Notes: a model not told the origin generated them from the letters alone. Shown: positions 1 through 10,175, counted from the first letter of the stretch. The stretch: DNA of 64,000 bases from Zychaea mexicana (GCF_025766255.1 NW_026516777.1:1-64000), one strand, 5' to 3'. Numbers and translations: made by a program.

Positions 1-994
1 GAGTGTCCAGACGGAGCGCAAGTACGTTTGGCACTCCTACTCAATGCTTGTGATATACCTGCCGCCAGAAAAACAAGTGGATTCACCTCGCACGCAAGTA
101 CTTGTGCTTGCCATAAGTGCGCTCGCCAATTTCCCGTTTTCCCTGGCACATCAGACATCGACTACTCGGGATTCAATTTGGACGAATGGGAATTGCGGAC
201 ACGCGAAGACAATCGAGAGAACGCCCAGCAATGGCGACAAGCCGAGACACTTGCTGCTCGCCGACAGATCGAACGTGACACTGGAACACGATGGTCTGAA
301 TTGCACCGCCTTGAATACTTCAATCCCGTTCGCTGCACGATCATCGATCCAATGCACAACTTGTTTCTTGGCACGGCAAAACGTATGACCAAGATGTGGA
401 TCGAAAACGGCGACCTTACCAGGCAGGACCTTTGTGAAATGCAGGTTTTGGCAGACAGCATCGTGCTCCCTCCTGACTACGTATCCTTGAAGCGGAAGAT
501 CGGAGCTGGCTTCTCTTTTATGACCGCTGATGATTGGAAATCGTGGTGTATCGTATACTCGCCCTTCGTCTTGCAAAACCATCTGCCCCGCCATCTTCTC
601 GCTCACTGGCTGAGCTTCGTAAACGCCTGTCGATTGCTGGTCAAGCCTTCCGTCACCATGAACGAGATAGAAGGAGCCAACACGTTTTTGCTGGACTTTT
701 GTCGTGGTGTCGAACGCATTTATGGCAGAGAGCAAATCACGCCAAATATGCATCTGCATATGCACTTGGACGTAACGATCGAGGATTTTGGACCTTTATA
801 TGCTTTCTGGCTCTTTAGTTTTGAGAGATATAATGGATATTTAAAGGAGATCAATACGAACCAGATAGATTCATTCGAGATGACGTTCATGAAGAAGTTC
901 TTGCAAAAGACAGGTGCTCGCGACTTTGTCCGGTCGTTTGAGGACCGCTTCATGGACAAACCAAGCCATTTCGCCTTCTTGAATCGCTTTTTGG
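1..994 (+). pseudogene. Tnp2-like transposase, left part (interrupted by hAT insertion)
   Basis: The frame is open from base 1, so the gene begins outside the window. It reads through a Cys-rich stretch (CACHKC, around base 100) and the family-like segment DPMHNLFLGTAKRM (around 340-385), followed by long helical sequence ending at FLNRFL. I recognise this as a Tnp2/EnSpm-like DNA transposase common in fungal genomes. The open frame nominally runs on to base 1104, but everything after 994 is hAT sequence (GGCGAAA repeats). The natural continuation is at 7031: joining 994 to 7031 keeps the frame exactly and needs only one copy of the 8-bp duplication. The coding part seen here has no stop, so the gene may have been intact when it was hit. 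The family name rests on recognition, not a search. Confidence 0.75.
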
Positions 995-1100
995 CAGCGT
1001 TGATTTTTCGCCAAGGCGAAAATAGGCGAAAAAAAGGCGAAAAAAGGCGAAAATTAGAGGCGAAAAATCAATTACTTTATTTGGAAATACATATGAAAAT

Positions 1101-3652
1101 CTAAATCTGTTGAAGGGAGGGGGTGAAAAGTGTTGACAATTTGTATTTATAACATTGGTTTTCTGCTGGGTGCACTTGTATGTCAGGAGTTTCAGCTGTT
1201 TCGTCGTCAACTTCACCGTCAAGATCCAAGAACCACTCATTAACAAGAGCATTCCACTGCCGTGGAGTCATGTCGGCCTCTTCTTCACTCCGGAGGTTCC
1301 GGTCTTCTTCCTCCATGTAAAGTTTGTCGTCCTCGGCGCCTTGGCTTTCAATGCTATCAAGTCTTGCTAGTGCGGGAAGTGCTGGTGCTTTGCCTTTATC
1401 CTTGGCGTGCTTCTTCTTGAGTGTGGCACGAACTTGGGCAATGTGAAGAACTTTTTGCCAATGAAGCTGGTTTCTCCTAGTGCTATGGATGTACCCCATG
1501 TCGCTGAACAATCTCTCGCACGAGGCCGAGTTCACACCAATCGCCAGCAAGCGTTGCGCCACAAAAGCAAGTTCTTTGCACGACTCGTCGTTGGCAGCCA
1601 CCATTTTCCAAAACTTGTCCGGGTTGCGACCGGATCCAATGTAGCCTTCATCATCGAGCGGCCAATCCCTATCGTCGTACTTCATGACTTGTAAAAGCAT
1701 GGTTTCGGCCTCGTTTCCTGTCCATTTATTGTAGTACATTTGGGCCCACTCGGTAATGATTCTTGACGTGATGCCCCGTCTGTTGCATGCTTCTGGATGT
1801 ACAGGTTCCGGATAGCGGTTGATGTAATCCAAACGGTACGTTGGATGTAGATACATGGCCAGAATCAGTAGCGGTTGCTCCCATTGATACCATCTTTTTT
1901 CCAGTCGCTTGACAGATACTTGGACAGCATCGTCTGGCAGTCTTCTACGCACAAAGTCGATCTTATCAGTCGTAAACATGGGGAGTAGCTTCGCGAGCTG
2001 AGTGGCAATGTAGTATAGCTTGGCATTATCTCGTTGGAGAACATCTAGGCACAACGCAAATGGTTCGAGCATTGCCTTGATTCCTTCGATATCTTCCCAG
2101 AAGGCCATGGAGCGAATGTTGTTTGCAACTTCGTCTGGTATTTTGGCACCTGCATCAGATCCAGAATTCAAAACGACGAGCTAAGTCAAGACAAAACAAT
2201 AAGTATGAGTGCTAACCATTGTACACGTATATTTAAAATCCATAATATTGATCGCTTTACCTACAATGAATCCTTCGTATCAAGCAAGTTTTTCAAAGCA
2301 TCGAAGTAACTGTTCCATCGTGTTGTTGCAGGTTGACGAAGACTAACGCAGCACTTATTTGGGGTACCATCTTGATGGTCACGGAGTTTTCGTGTCAAAT
2401 ATGTTGAACGATTGAATGTTTCGATGAGTTTGACAGCTTGCTGCATGCAAGAATTCAAGTCCGGGAATGCCTTCAACATATCGGCTATGCAGAGATTCAT
2501 CTGGTGGGCAAAGCATGGCAACCATACAATCTGTTGATGCTTGCGACGTAGCTGTGAACGGGCAGCAGCATAGGCACTCGCTGAGTCAGTAACAACCGCG
2601 ATGACCGTGATGTTGTGCCTCTTGATCCGCTCACTCTCGTCGAAAAGTAACGTCTCCAATTTTTGAATAACATCCGGCGTCCTTGCTTGCTCTCCTGAGA
2701 TGTCTTTTGCGTCCCAAATGACGCTGCTCCCACTTGAGGTGTTGAGGACTATGCCAAGTATCGACTCCTTGGAGACATTTCACCATCCGTCGCATGTTAG
2801 AGTTACGCCTTGTATATCTTGAGCCTCGGCAATGCGTTGTCCATTCGCAGAATCGGCAACACGTGAAAGAATTTTGGTTGATAGGTTTTGCCTTTTAGGT
2901 ATGGCTCCATTTGCCTAGAAGAAGGCCGTACTAGTTAGTTACATCTTATTACATCATACAAATATAAAGTATAATAACATTGCATCTTCTTATTACCAAA
3001 GCGCGATCATTCAAATGGAGCAAGTATTCGATGACCTCTGGGTTTTCGATCCAACGGAATGGAAGATTGGCCGACACAGTAGCACGCAATGCCTTGTCCT
3101 GTGCTCGCTGAACCCACAAGCTGTTTTCGACGACACCATATTTTGAGATTGATGCTTGCGCGAGTTTACGTCTTGTATTTGATGTTTGACTGAGACCAGA
3201 TACTTGACTAACCGAATCTTCAGGAAGTATATCTTCATTATCTACCCACGTGAAAGCACCTGAGGCCTGAATCATAATTCTTTCATCTGAATTCAGATTG
3301 ATGCAACCCTTTTTTTTTGAAAGAAAAGTATTAGCTCTATTATCAAGATTTTGAGGCTACATTTAAGCTACAATTCATGCATATCTTTCTATTTTACCTT
3401 GAGATGCTCAAGTAAAGCGACATTTTTATCCCTAACTCCTTGCACATAGTCACCAAGTACTCGAATGCATGCAAGACATTGTGCCTCACCATCCCTGCAT
3501 TTTTTATTGTCCAAGTATCGATCGTAGAGCTTGAAAAACTGCTTGGTAGGATGTCGTCTGCGACCAGTACCGGAACCTTGGTTGGACCTTTCCACCAATA
3601 CATAAGAACGCTTGGAACCAGCAGTTGTTGATAAGTTTTCTTCGGATTGCAT
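1101..3652 (-). pseudogene. hAT transposase, four exons, two in-frame stops
   Basis: Proposed exons (minus strand): 3652-3398, 3308-2997, 2914-2261, 2180-1101; about 766 residues. Exon 1 with the start of exon 2 carries a BED-type zinc finger pattern (CLAC followed by a His near EHLK). Exon 3 has the DUF659-like segment beginning CDGW, then NVSKESILG. Exon 4 carries the hAT C-terminal dimerisation domain (SASCERLFSDMG, HSTRRNQL). Two stops interrupt it: TGA at 2780-2782, right after CDGW, and TAG at 2261-2263, the last codon before the GTAAAG donor. Otherwise the frame is clean across all four exons, so inactivation looks recent. The start is the first ATG of the BED exon. The inserted chromodomain element begins about 50 bp upstream and probably separates the gene from its promoter. 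Confidence 0.85.
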
Positions 3653-3846
3653 GAGAGAGGATAATGTAGATCGACGAGAAAGTGTAGATATAAAATGTTA
3701 ATGGGGTTATACCCATAATTATAAATATTTGATATTTATATAGGTAGTAAGGAATTTATAGAATGTAAAGATTCTTCAGATATGTAAATTATTTACATAT
3801 GATGTAAAAAATAATTGAATTTTTATTTACTATAAAAATATTAACC

Positions 3847-5364
3847 ATAGATATAAATAAATCAATATCTGATGAAGTTAATTCTATTATTGTAAACCAG
3901 TGGTCATTTTTGAACTATAATTGGCCTATTATTAATAATAAGTTCAAACATAGAACCATAATAAAGCATATACATTATATTGATATTATTAAAAAAAAGT
4001 TAGTAGAAAAATTAGGTTATATTGCAGTCTTTTACTTTTTGATTGTATTATATACGAATAAAGAGTATCCTGGACCTTATTTTGAAATAGAAAAGGGATT
4101 ATTTTTATTATACCATTTAGTATCTGGTATTTCTGGGAGTGAAGAAATTGATAAGTTTATTCCACAAAGTACATTTTTTAATTTTTATAAAAACTTTTGG
4201 ATAGATGAAGAAAATTATAACAAAATAATTAAAATAGTAAATGAAGGATTGGATAATATGTTTTCAAATATAAGAATAAGAATTTTATCTACTCATAAAT
4301 ATAATCCAGAATTATTTAAACATGTTACTTTAATTATTGATGGTCATGATTCTAGAATAAATTATATTGATACAGAAATAAAACATAGCAGATTATATTC
4401 ATATAAATTTAAGAGAAATGGTATACGAACTCAATTTATAAGTGATATGAATGATATGATTATATATATTTCTAAAAGTGATTATTGTTCAGATAGTTCT
4501 GATAGTAGTATGTTCATGAAAATGAAATTGTATAAAAAAATGAATAATAAAGATACTGTTGCACTTGATGGTGGTTATACTTTATTTATAAAACAACTAG
4601 TTGAATTATCAAAATCAAAAGGTTATGCATTTACTGCTGATAACTTTATTTATCCTATTAGAAAGGAACCTGGTGAAAGTTTAACTATTACAGAAGATCA
4701 TTTTAATAAAACATTTGGAAGTTTTAGAAGTAAAGTTGAAAACCAATTTTCTGGGATAGGTAATAAATTTTACAGATTTAATAATAATAAGTCAGTTGTA
4801 AAGATGGATAATATAAAGTATTATAATCTTCAATTTAAAGTGGCTTGTTTATTAAAGAATATACAACACTTTAGTGAATTATTTAATATTCCAACTTTAC
4901 TACATCATAAGGTATGGGAGACTGAGAATTTTGAATTTCCTATTGAAAAGAAATTAATAGACATTGTTGTTAGTAATGAAAAGCAAAATAAAACTAAATT
5001 AAATAATATGCTTGAATTACAAAATAATTTTTTAAATATAGATATATCTGATACACCAATGATAGATAATGAATATTCAGCAGATGAAATTAATAGTGAC
5101 AATAGTAATTCAAGTGATGATTATAAAAAAAGTAAAGAATTATCAAGGAAAAGAAAAGTAAAAGGAAAAGGAAAAGAAAAGGCATATAAATCTTATGAAA
5201 TTGAAGCTATTGTTGACCATAAATTAGAAAACGAGATATATTACTTTTTAGTTAAATGGAAAGACTATTCTGAGAATGAAAATACTTGGTTAACAATAAA
5301 TAACTTTAATGAAAAGTCTATGCTAAAAGATTACATTGAAAGTAATAATCTTGGAACTTTATAA
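3847..5364 (+). CDS. DDE_4-like transposase with C-terminal chromodomain (start codon probably lost)
   Basis: The open frame runs from about 3808 to 5364. Homology with the second copy starts at 3847, where an ATA stands in the position matching the ATG of that copy (10176); no in-frame ATG lies upstream, so translation may be impaired. Candidate catalytic acidic residues: Asp in LIIDGHDS (about base 4340), Asp in ALDGGY (4570) and Glu in SKVENQF (4740), spaced as in DDE_Tnp_4 nucleases. A Lys/Arg-rich linker (RKRKVKGKGKEK) leads into a chromodomain at about 5190-5310 (YEIEAIVDH, FLVKWKDYSENENTW), with the aromatic residues expected of a methyl-lysine reader. By family knowledge a chromodomain can direct integration to marked chromatin. 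Codons are strongly A/T-ending. The exact family was not searched. Confidence 0.72.
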   Translation: MDINKSISDEVNSIIVNQWSFLNYNWPIINNKFKHRTIIKHIHYIDIIKKKLVEKLGYIAVFYFLIVLYTNKEYPGPYFEIEKGLFLLYHLVSGISGSEEIDKFIPQSTFFNFYKNFWIDEENYNKIIKIVNEGLDNMFSNIRIRILSTHKYNPELFKHVTLIIDGHDSRINYIDTEIKHSRLYSYKFKRNGIRTQFISDMNDMIIYISKSDYCSDSSDSSMFMKMKLYKKMNNKDTVALDGGYTLFIKQLVELSKSKGYAFTADNFIYPIRKEPGESLTITEDHFNKTFGSFRSKVENQFSGIGNKFYRFNNNKSVVKMDNIKYYNLQFKVACLLKNIQHFSELFNIPTLLHHKVWETENFEFPIEKKLIDIVVSNEKQNKTKLNNMLELQNNFLNIDISDTPMIDNEYSADEINSDNSNSSDDYKKSKELSRKRKVKGKGKEKAYKSYEIEAIVDHKLENEIYYFLVKWKDYSENENTWLTINNFNEKSMLKDYIESNNLGTL

Positions 5365-5555
5365 TTGTACTAAATTTAAGAATGAAAATAAGATTATATT
5401 AATAATAGTAAATCAATAAGTAAAATAGAACATAGTTTAAAATAAGTTTTAAAAGTAATAAACTTTTTTTTTCAATAATAAAATGCGAAACCAGGGCATG
5501 TCAGCATTACTTATACATATCACAACCCATTATTCTTTTTATTAACTAATTTTAC

Positions 5556-6074
5556 TTAGTTTAATATATCACCTATTATTTTACCTAAATTAATTGTACC
5601 ACTACTACAGATGTAAACTTTTTTTGGTTTTATTTTTATTTTTCTAATTTTTTTTACGTCTTTTTTTCTTTTATAATCACTTTTTTCTATAATCACATCT
5701 TCAATGTTTATTTTTTTATTTCTTTTTCTTTTTTGGGGAATATGCTTTTTGCTATGAATACAGCATAGATAATCTGGTTTTTCACCATTAAGATTAGTTC
5801 TAATTTTCGTTTGATACATATAACCTTCTTTCTTACCCCTTTTGTGTACATAAGTACATACACTATCACTACTATTAATATACCAAAAGTAATTGGATTT
5901 AGTGTCATCTACTTTATTTTTGATAATATCACCCATTATTTTTTTTTTACTTTCAATTTTTTCAACTAATATTTCTCTATCAAAATATTCTTCCATAACT
6001 TGCTGCATAATGTTCTCAATTGAATTAATCATAGATACTTTGCATATAAGAATCTCCTTATTGAGAATAACCAT
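5556..6074 (-). CDS. Small basic Cys/His protein of the chromodomain element
   Basis: A 172-aa ORF starting at ATG 6074-6072, convergent with the transposase and ending 190 bp from it. It has a hydrophilic N-terminal helix region, then a middle part with spaced Cys and His (SVCTYVHKRGKK, later DYLCCIHSKKH), and a very Lys/Arg-rich tail (PQKRKRNKK, KIRKIKIKPKK). The Cys-His spacing resembles compact DNA-binding zinc folds of the FLYWCH/WRKY-GCM kind, but this is only a pattern match. A decayed counterpart sits in the same place in copy B: around 11120-11155 the minus strand reads CRKHNPDHIPKK. Retention of the pair argues that it belongs to the element, perhaps as a terminus-binding partner of the nuclease. 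I do not recognise a named family. Confidence 0.6.
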   Translation of the reverse strand: MVILNKEILICKVSMINSIENIMQQVMEEYFDREILVEKIESKKKIMGDIIKNKVDDTKSNYFWYINSSDSVCTYVHKRGKKEGYMYQTKIRTNLNGEKPDYLCCIHSKKHIPQKRKRNKKINIEDVIIEKSDYKRKKDVKKIRKIKIKPKKVYICSSGTINLGKIIGDILN

Positions 6075-6365
6075 TTTTGTTTTTTTGTAAAATAACTTTA
6101 TTAAAATTATTTGGTGTTATATTTTTTCTAAATAAAAAATTCAATTTTTTTATTTTTCAAAAATTAAAGTAATGGAGTTTAAAATTAATTTAATTTTAAA
6201 ATCTATCTTTTATTTAGGTAATAATTTTATATTATAAAATTATTCAATTTTTTTTATAAATAAAATCTAATAGTATGCATAATTTCAAACTCAGAATGAA
6301 TTAAAATCTTATTATTTTGATAAAAATTTATAAATTATTTTGGTTTTACTACTATGGGTGTACCC

Positions 6366-6909
6366 GCAATGAAGTATCTAGCTCAGAGAACTGGCCATAT
6401 TTATACTTTTTCTTAGGTCGTGTACTGCGAAACTATTGCCTCAAGAAAATGAACTGTTGTATAATGAAGAAGGCGACTGCTTAGCAGCTGTGCGACAAGT
6501 TCGTCATCGTCATCATTCCGCAGCATAACTTTTGGACGAGCTATGAAGTAATGAGTGCAGCGCAGTCGATAAATTTGTATTTCGAAGATAAGCTGCTATT
6601 GAATTTAGAAGGAAGAGGACAGTTATTTCGCTGTCGCACAGAAACTACTTAGCAGCTGCGCAACAGCTGCGCAGCAGATTTGTCATAAACATCAATCTGC
6701 AGCATGCTTTTGGCATGAGTCAATGAAGACCTGACTAATAAGAACCTCGCATTGACCGTTTAATATATTTATCTTGTAATCTTTTCTTTTCTTTATTATC
6801 GAAGGAGTAAACCATTTTACTTTTGAAGATGAAATTTATTTATTTAACTGCTTATTGGGGTGGCACACAATAATCAATCGGAAAAAAATGTAGCGGGGAA
6901 TTACCCGCA
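6366..6909. other. hAT right arm, non-coding, with imperfect internal duplication
   Basis: No credible gene. Two similar stretches, around 6477-6550 and 6648-6725, each start CTTAGCAGCTG and continue with related sequence (CGCAGCAT / TGCAGCAT, then CTTTTGG). They look like an old imperfect tandem duplication within the hAT. Confidence 0.4.
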
Positions 6910-7022
6910 ATTTTCGCCAATTTTCGCCAGGCAAAAATTATGAAGCACTATTTTCCGCCAAGGCGAAAAAGGTATTTTCACCACTTGGCAAAAATTGCGG
7001 TTGGCGAAATTCGTCAACACTG

Positions 7023-7710
7023 CTTTTTGGACATCGTGCAGCCGATGAAGCAAACTGGTGACACTACGAGTGGTGCGTTCGATCCACACAGATTTTTTGC
7101 GCTGTCGACCGGTACTGAACAGGCCACTGGAGGCGAGCTACTACCACCAGATGCATACCCGTTAGATTTTGCACCAGCAACGTTTATGCCTGACCCAGTA
7201 TATACTTTCCTTCTGGCCTTTTATCGATCCGTTTATGGCACCCATCTGGACCATTACAGAGATGCGCAGGGTAGCCGGGTGTTTGTGAACAATCGTTATA
7301 ACAAGATGAAGACAATCACTATTATGGGTCAGCTCTATAGGAGCAAAGAAGCAAGATCGCGGCGTGGTGCGCACGCACAGGTGCTGTATGAAGCAGAAGA
7401 TCGAGGCGAACCGATCGCTTGGCCGTGCGAAGTCCAGTACTTCTTCCGCCACGAGTTAAAGGTCGACGCCCAGCTCAAAGAACATGTTTTTGCCTTTGTT
7501 CGCTGGCATAGCATTTACAGCAGTAATGAGTCGTTGTTCGTGGATGAATATCTGGAGACATGGCGTAGCCACTTCCTTGCTGAGGACATGCACTGCATCG
7601 TGCCTGTTCATCGTCTGTATAGTCAAGTGGCAGTTGTAAAATACGGCGATCAAACGCACGCAAGTGGTAGAACAGTCGTTATTCCGTTGCCTAAAAAGAT
7701 GTTGGCGTAA
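7023..7710 (+). pseudogene. Tnp2-like transposase, right (C-terminal) part
   Basis: This is the C-terminal portion of the gene started at 1-994. Bases 7023-7030 are the second copy of the hAT target duplication CTTTTTGG, and from 7031 the frame of the left part continues through DIVQPMKQTGD to a stop at 7708-7710. It includes a segment typical of the Tnp2 C-terminus: HVFAFVRWHSIY, an IVPVHRLYSQ motif and a final IPLPKKM. The nominal open frame starts earlier, at 6940, but 6940-7022 is the right end of the inserted hAT. No stop or frameshift was seen in this half. It converges with the accessory pseudogene at 8089-9165, a layout often seen in two-gene DNA transposons. Confidence 0.75.
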
Positions 7711-8088
7711 AACAAAGAGAAGCAATTTTTTCTCCTCCCCCTCCTAAAAACTATCTTTCTCTTATTTCTTTCTCCCCCCACCAACTACTCAAAACGAGCG
7801 GCCTCTTGCTTCTTCCTCCCCCCACCAAATAAATAGCACACTCACACACGCATATTATACAGACGTATTTTTGCCCACCCCTAACCTGCACAGCATAAGC
7901 CGGCAACCGCTTTATTTACTTTAAGCAAACATCCAGTCTTGCAGCTGCTCATGCACAGCCGAGCGCAAGGTAACTGCCTTTCGTGCTACTGATCGTTCAA
8001 GCACGTTCGGCTGCGAGTCAACGTCTACAGCCGGTCTGAAATCGTCAAGTCTTTTCAGAAAGACGTTTGCCTACAAACAACATCTCTG
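7711..8088. other. Intergenic between convergent Tnp2-like and accessory genes
   Basis: Pyrimidine-rich sequence (for example CTCCCCCTCC runs around 7730-7830) between two converging 3' ends. Nothing else was recognised. Confidence 0.5.
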
Positions 8089-9165
8089 TCAAGATTCACG
8101 CGTAAAGAAATCTACTTTGAAAGTAATTACCCGCTCACTACGCCATTCGGGCACGAAGACCGAGACATGCTTGCCACTGCGTAGGACACCAGTGCTGCTG
8201 CTTTCGTTGTCGGTCTCCTCTTCCGACATACATCCGTCCTGGAGCAACGACTTTCCACCGGGGTACTGTTCCTCCAGTTCGATTGCATGTTGCTGGAAAA
8301 CATTGAGTCGTCGTACTAATTTCTGTTTCAGATGTTAAGACAATACTCTTACAAAACCTCCTATTACTTTACTTACGCTATGTCTGCGCTGATAGCGTCT
8401 TCTCATCACTTTTTTGCGCGCTTTCGTCTCGGGCGACTCGTTCCCCTTCGTCCTTAAATTATCAAAATGGGTGTAGACCATTTTTTTGATCTGCTTCTTG
8501 TCCAAGTTGAAGCAGCCTTGGCCTTCGATGTAGTCGACAAGGCGCTTCACGGCATCCTTGTTTGCCTGGTTTGTGAAGGGGATCCGTGACAGAATTGCCA
8601 TCATTTGCTTCATCATGGGTTCGAACCAGGTTGCCTTGGCGATTTGAATCGATCGTTACCGGCGCTATCACACTCGCATCATCTTGAAGAAATGCCATCA
8701 TCGCATCGTAGTGAGAGAACCTCTCTTGGTTAGGTCCTCCCCCATTTCTAGTCTGATTCGTTTCCCCAGTGAGTCTTTGGAAGCGTCGAAGGAGCTTATC
8801 CCATTTCTTCTTGCAAGCACTTCTGCTGCATCGAAGTCCAGAATTGGTATCCTCAATGAACTTATTGTAGATCTTGTCCCACCATTCACCTTTTTCTTGG
8901 TTGCTTCTACCGTTCTTCAAGCGAGCATAGTATTCTTCCACAGCGCGGATCAACTCTGATTCTTCTTCTTCCATCTAGTCAGCAGTCGATTCTTCTTCCC
9001 TATCATCACCAGAGTCAACCAGATCGAGGTCAGAACCTTCGCTGGCTTCAACCGTTTCTGATTCTTGCTGTTGGGTAGCAGGAGGTGTTGGTAGGACAGG
9101 CTGGCTACCGTTTCTTTGTTAAAACCTTGCGTAGCAGGAGACCAAATAATAAAATTGTCGCTCAT
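8089..9165 (-). pseudogene. Myb/SANT-like (trihelix) accessory gene of a DNA transposon
   Basis: Coding sequence on the minus strand. The main part (8974-8377) opens with MEEEESELIRAVEEYY and holds a Myb/SANT-like domain: WWDKIYNKF, then CKKKWDKLLRRF. A frameshift near 8650 separates it from WFEPMMKQMMAILSR and the downstream basic region. The part ends at a GTAAGT donor (8376-8371), and a second exon, 8322-8089, runs in phase to a TGA. Upstream of the ATG an acidic segment is in frame but cut off by TAG at 8975-8977; an out-of-frame ATG lies at 9165. With a frameshift and a stop it is scored as a pseudogene. It converges on the Tnp2-like gene, so it may be that element's DNA-binding partner; Harbinger elements also carry such proteins. 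Confidence 0.6.
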
Positions 9166-9654
9166 GATAAGAGAAGAAGATAAACGAAGTTGATGTATAG
9201 CAATAAAATAAAAAGGGTTAAATTTCGATGATAGTTAACATTTATTATTTCTTTTTTCTGCCTATTTATATAGCCTGACTTTCGGTAGGCATTTATAATA
9301 AGGAATGAATTCATTCTATACTGTTTTGACAGTCAATCGTCTTTTTTTGTTCAATATCTTTTACTACTTCTTGCAGATGTGGACAAAAATAGTAATAGCA
9401 TGGTCCAAACGCCCGCAAAATTGCTCTCAAAATGTCCGTATGGACCACGACAGTTTTGGTAATACATTACTTCTAAATTAGGACCCCTGTCCGAACGGGC
9501 TTCGCCCTTTTTGAGAGCACCCTTAGTTTTTTCCTTACCGATATCTCAAGTCCCACACTCTAAAACTAAACATGCCAATTTTACTACTCCATATAATCTT
9601 GTATGAGTATTAATTCATAATAATAAATTATGTGGTAAACCACCAATTTATTTA
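9166..9654. other. AT-rich intergenic stretch, probable transposon flank
   Basis: No gene. It contains an inverted pair GCTCTCAAAA (about 9427) and TTTTGAGAGC (about 9518) around a roughly 80-bp core, plus a short palindromic GAACGGGCTTCGCCC near 9494. This may be a subterminal structure of the Tnp2-like element, but its end could not be fixed. Confidence 0.4.
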
Positions 9655-9868
9655 CAGAGCTGCTCGAGTGACCAAATTTTCCCTTACGTAGACCAAATTT
9701 TTACATATAGGAGTTTAAACATCCGTTACACATGTCCCCACTACTATCTTCACTCCTTCGGTAGACCAAACTTCTCCCCATACCGATTTCCAGAGTTTTC
9801 CTTACAATCTGTAATTCCTTGCATAGACCAAAAAAAAAAGTGGAAGTATAATTCTTTATGTAGACCAA
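9655..9868 (+). repeat. Left terminal inverted repeat
   Basis: Inverted partner of 12195-12406. Contains four TAGACCAA-type boxes at about 60-70 bp spacing or less; the ends are CAGAGCTGCTCGAG. Confidence 0.9.
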
Positions 9869-10175
9869 CTTTTATTATGTTGCCTTATAGTGACGTTCAG
9901 TAAGTGAGGTATAATATCTAGTGGTAGCCATTTACCACTCAGGGTTGACAACTTTTTCTAGACATTATCCTTTTTCTTTTTTTATTGGAAGAGTATAGAG
10001 AAAGAGAAAAAAAGAGAAGATTAAATGAAAGTATATAGGGATACATTGGAGAAGATAAAGTGGAGGTTAACTACTAGCAGCAGTTTTCATTGAAAACTAT
10101 TAGTTGAGAATTTTTCTTGTAGTTGAGAATTTTCAAAATTGCATTTTATAATAACAATAAAAATAGTAATAAAAT

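Larger units (their letters stand above)
3704..6365. mobile_element. AT-rich chromodomain-DDE transposon, copy A
   Basis: An AT-rich block with sharply different composition from the flanking hAT. Candidate imperfect inverted termini are GGGTTATACCCATAAT at 3704 and, reverse-complemented from 6365, GGGTACACCCATAGT. I could not find a matching target duplication beside them, so the ends are provisional. It carries two convergent ORFs: a DDE transposase with chromodomain (3847-5364, plus) and a small basic protein (5556-6074, minus). A deleted relative lies at 9942-11601; both share the coding regions and the motif TTTCAAACTC near the right end. The GGGT-type ends and DDE_4-like transposase suggest the PIF/Harbinger-IS5 group (inference). 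Confidence 0.7.
995..7022. mobile_element. hAT DNA transposon inserted in the Tnp2-like gene
   Basis: A complete 6.0-kb insertion. The flanking 8-bp direct repeats CTTTTTGG lie at 987-994 and 7023-7030. The left end reads CAGCGTTGA and the right end, reverse-complemented, CAGTGTTGA; 8-bp duplications and CAG-type short inverted termini are hallmarks of the hAT superfamily. Both ends carry clustered copies of GGCGAAA or its complement TTTCGCC (1006-1070 and 6910-7010), probably subterminal transposase-binding repeats. Its transposase gene is on the minus strand at 1101-3652. About 2.7 kb of its length (3704-6365) is a younger inserted element. The right arm (6366-7022) has no gene. Confidence 0.9.

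Noticed and set aside
151..765. 204-codon minus-strand ORF
   Set aside because: Antisense shadow of the Tnp2-like coding sequence; no domain.
995..1104. Extension of the Tnp2-like frame to 1104
   Set aside because: The added residues come from hAT terminal GGCGAAA repeats, not from the Tnp2-like protein.
6940..7022. Start of the right Tnp2-like ORF at ATG 6940
   Set aside because: This stretch is the hAT right end; the natural frame enters at 7031.
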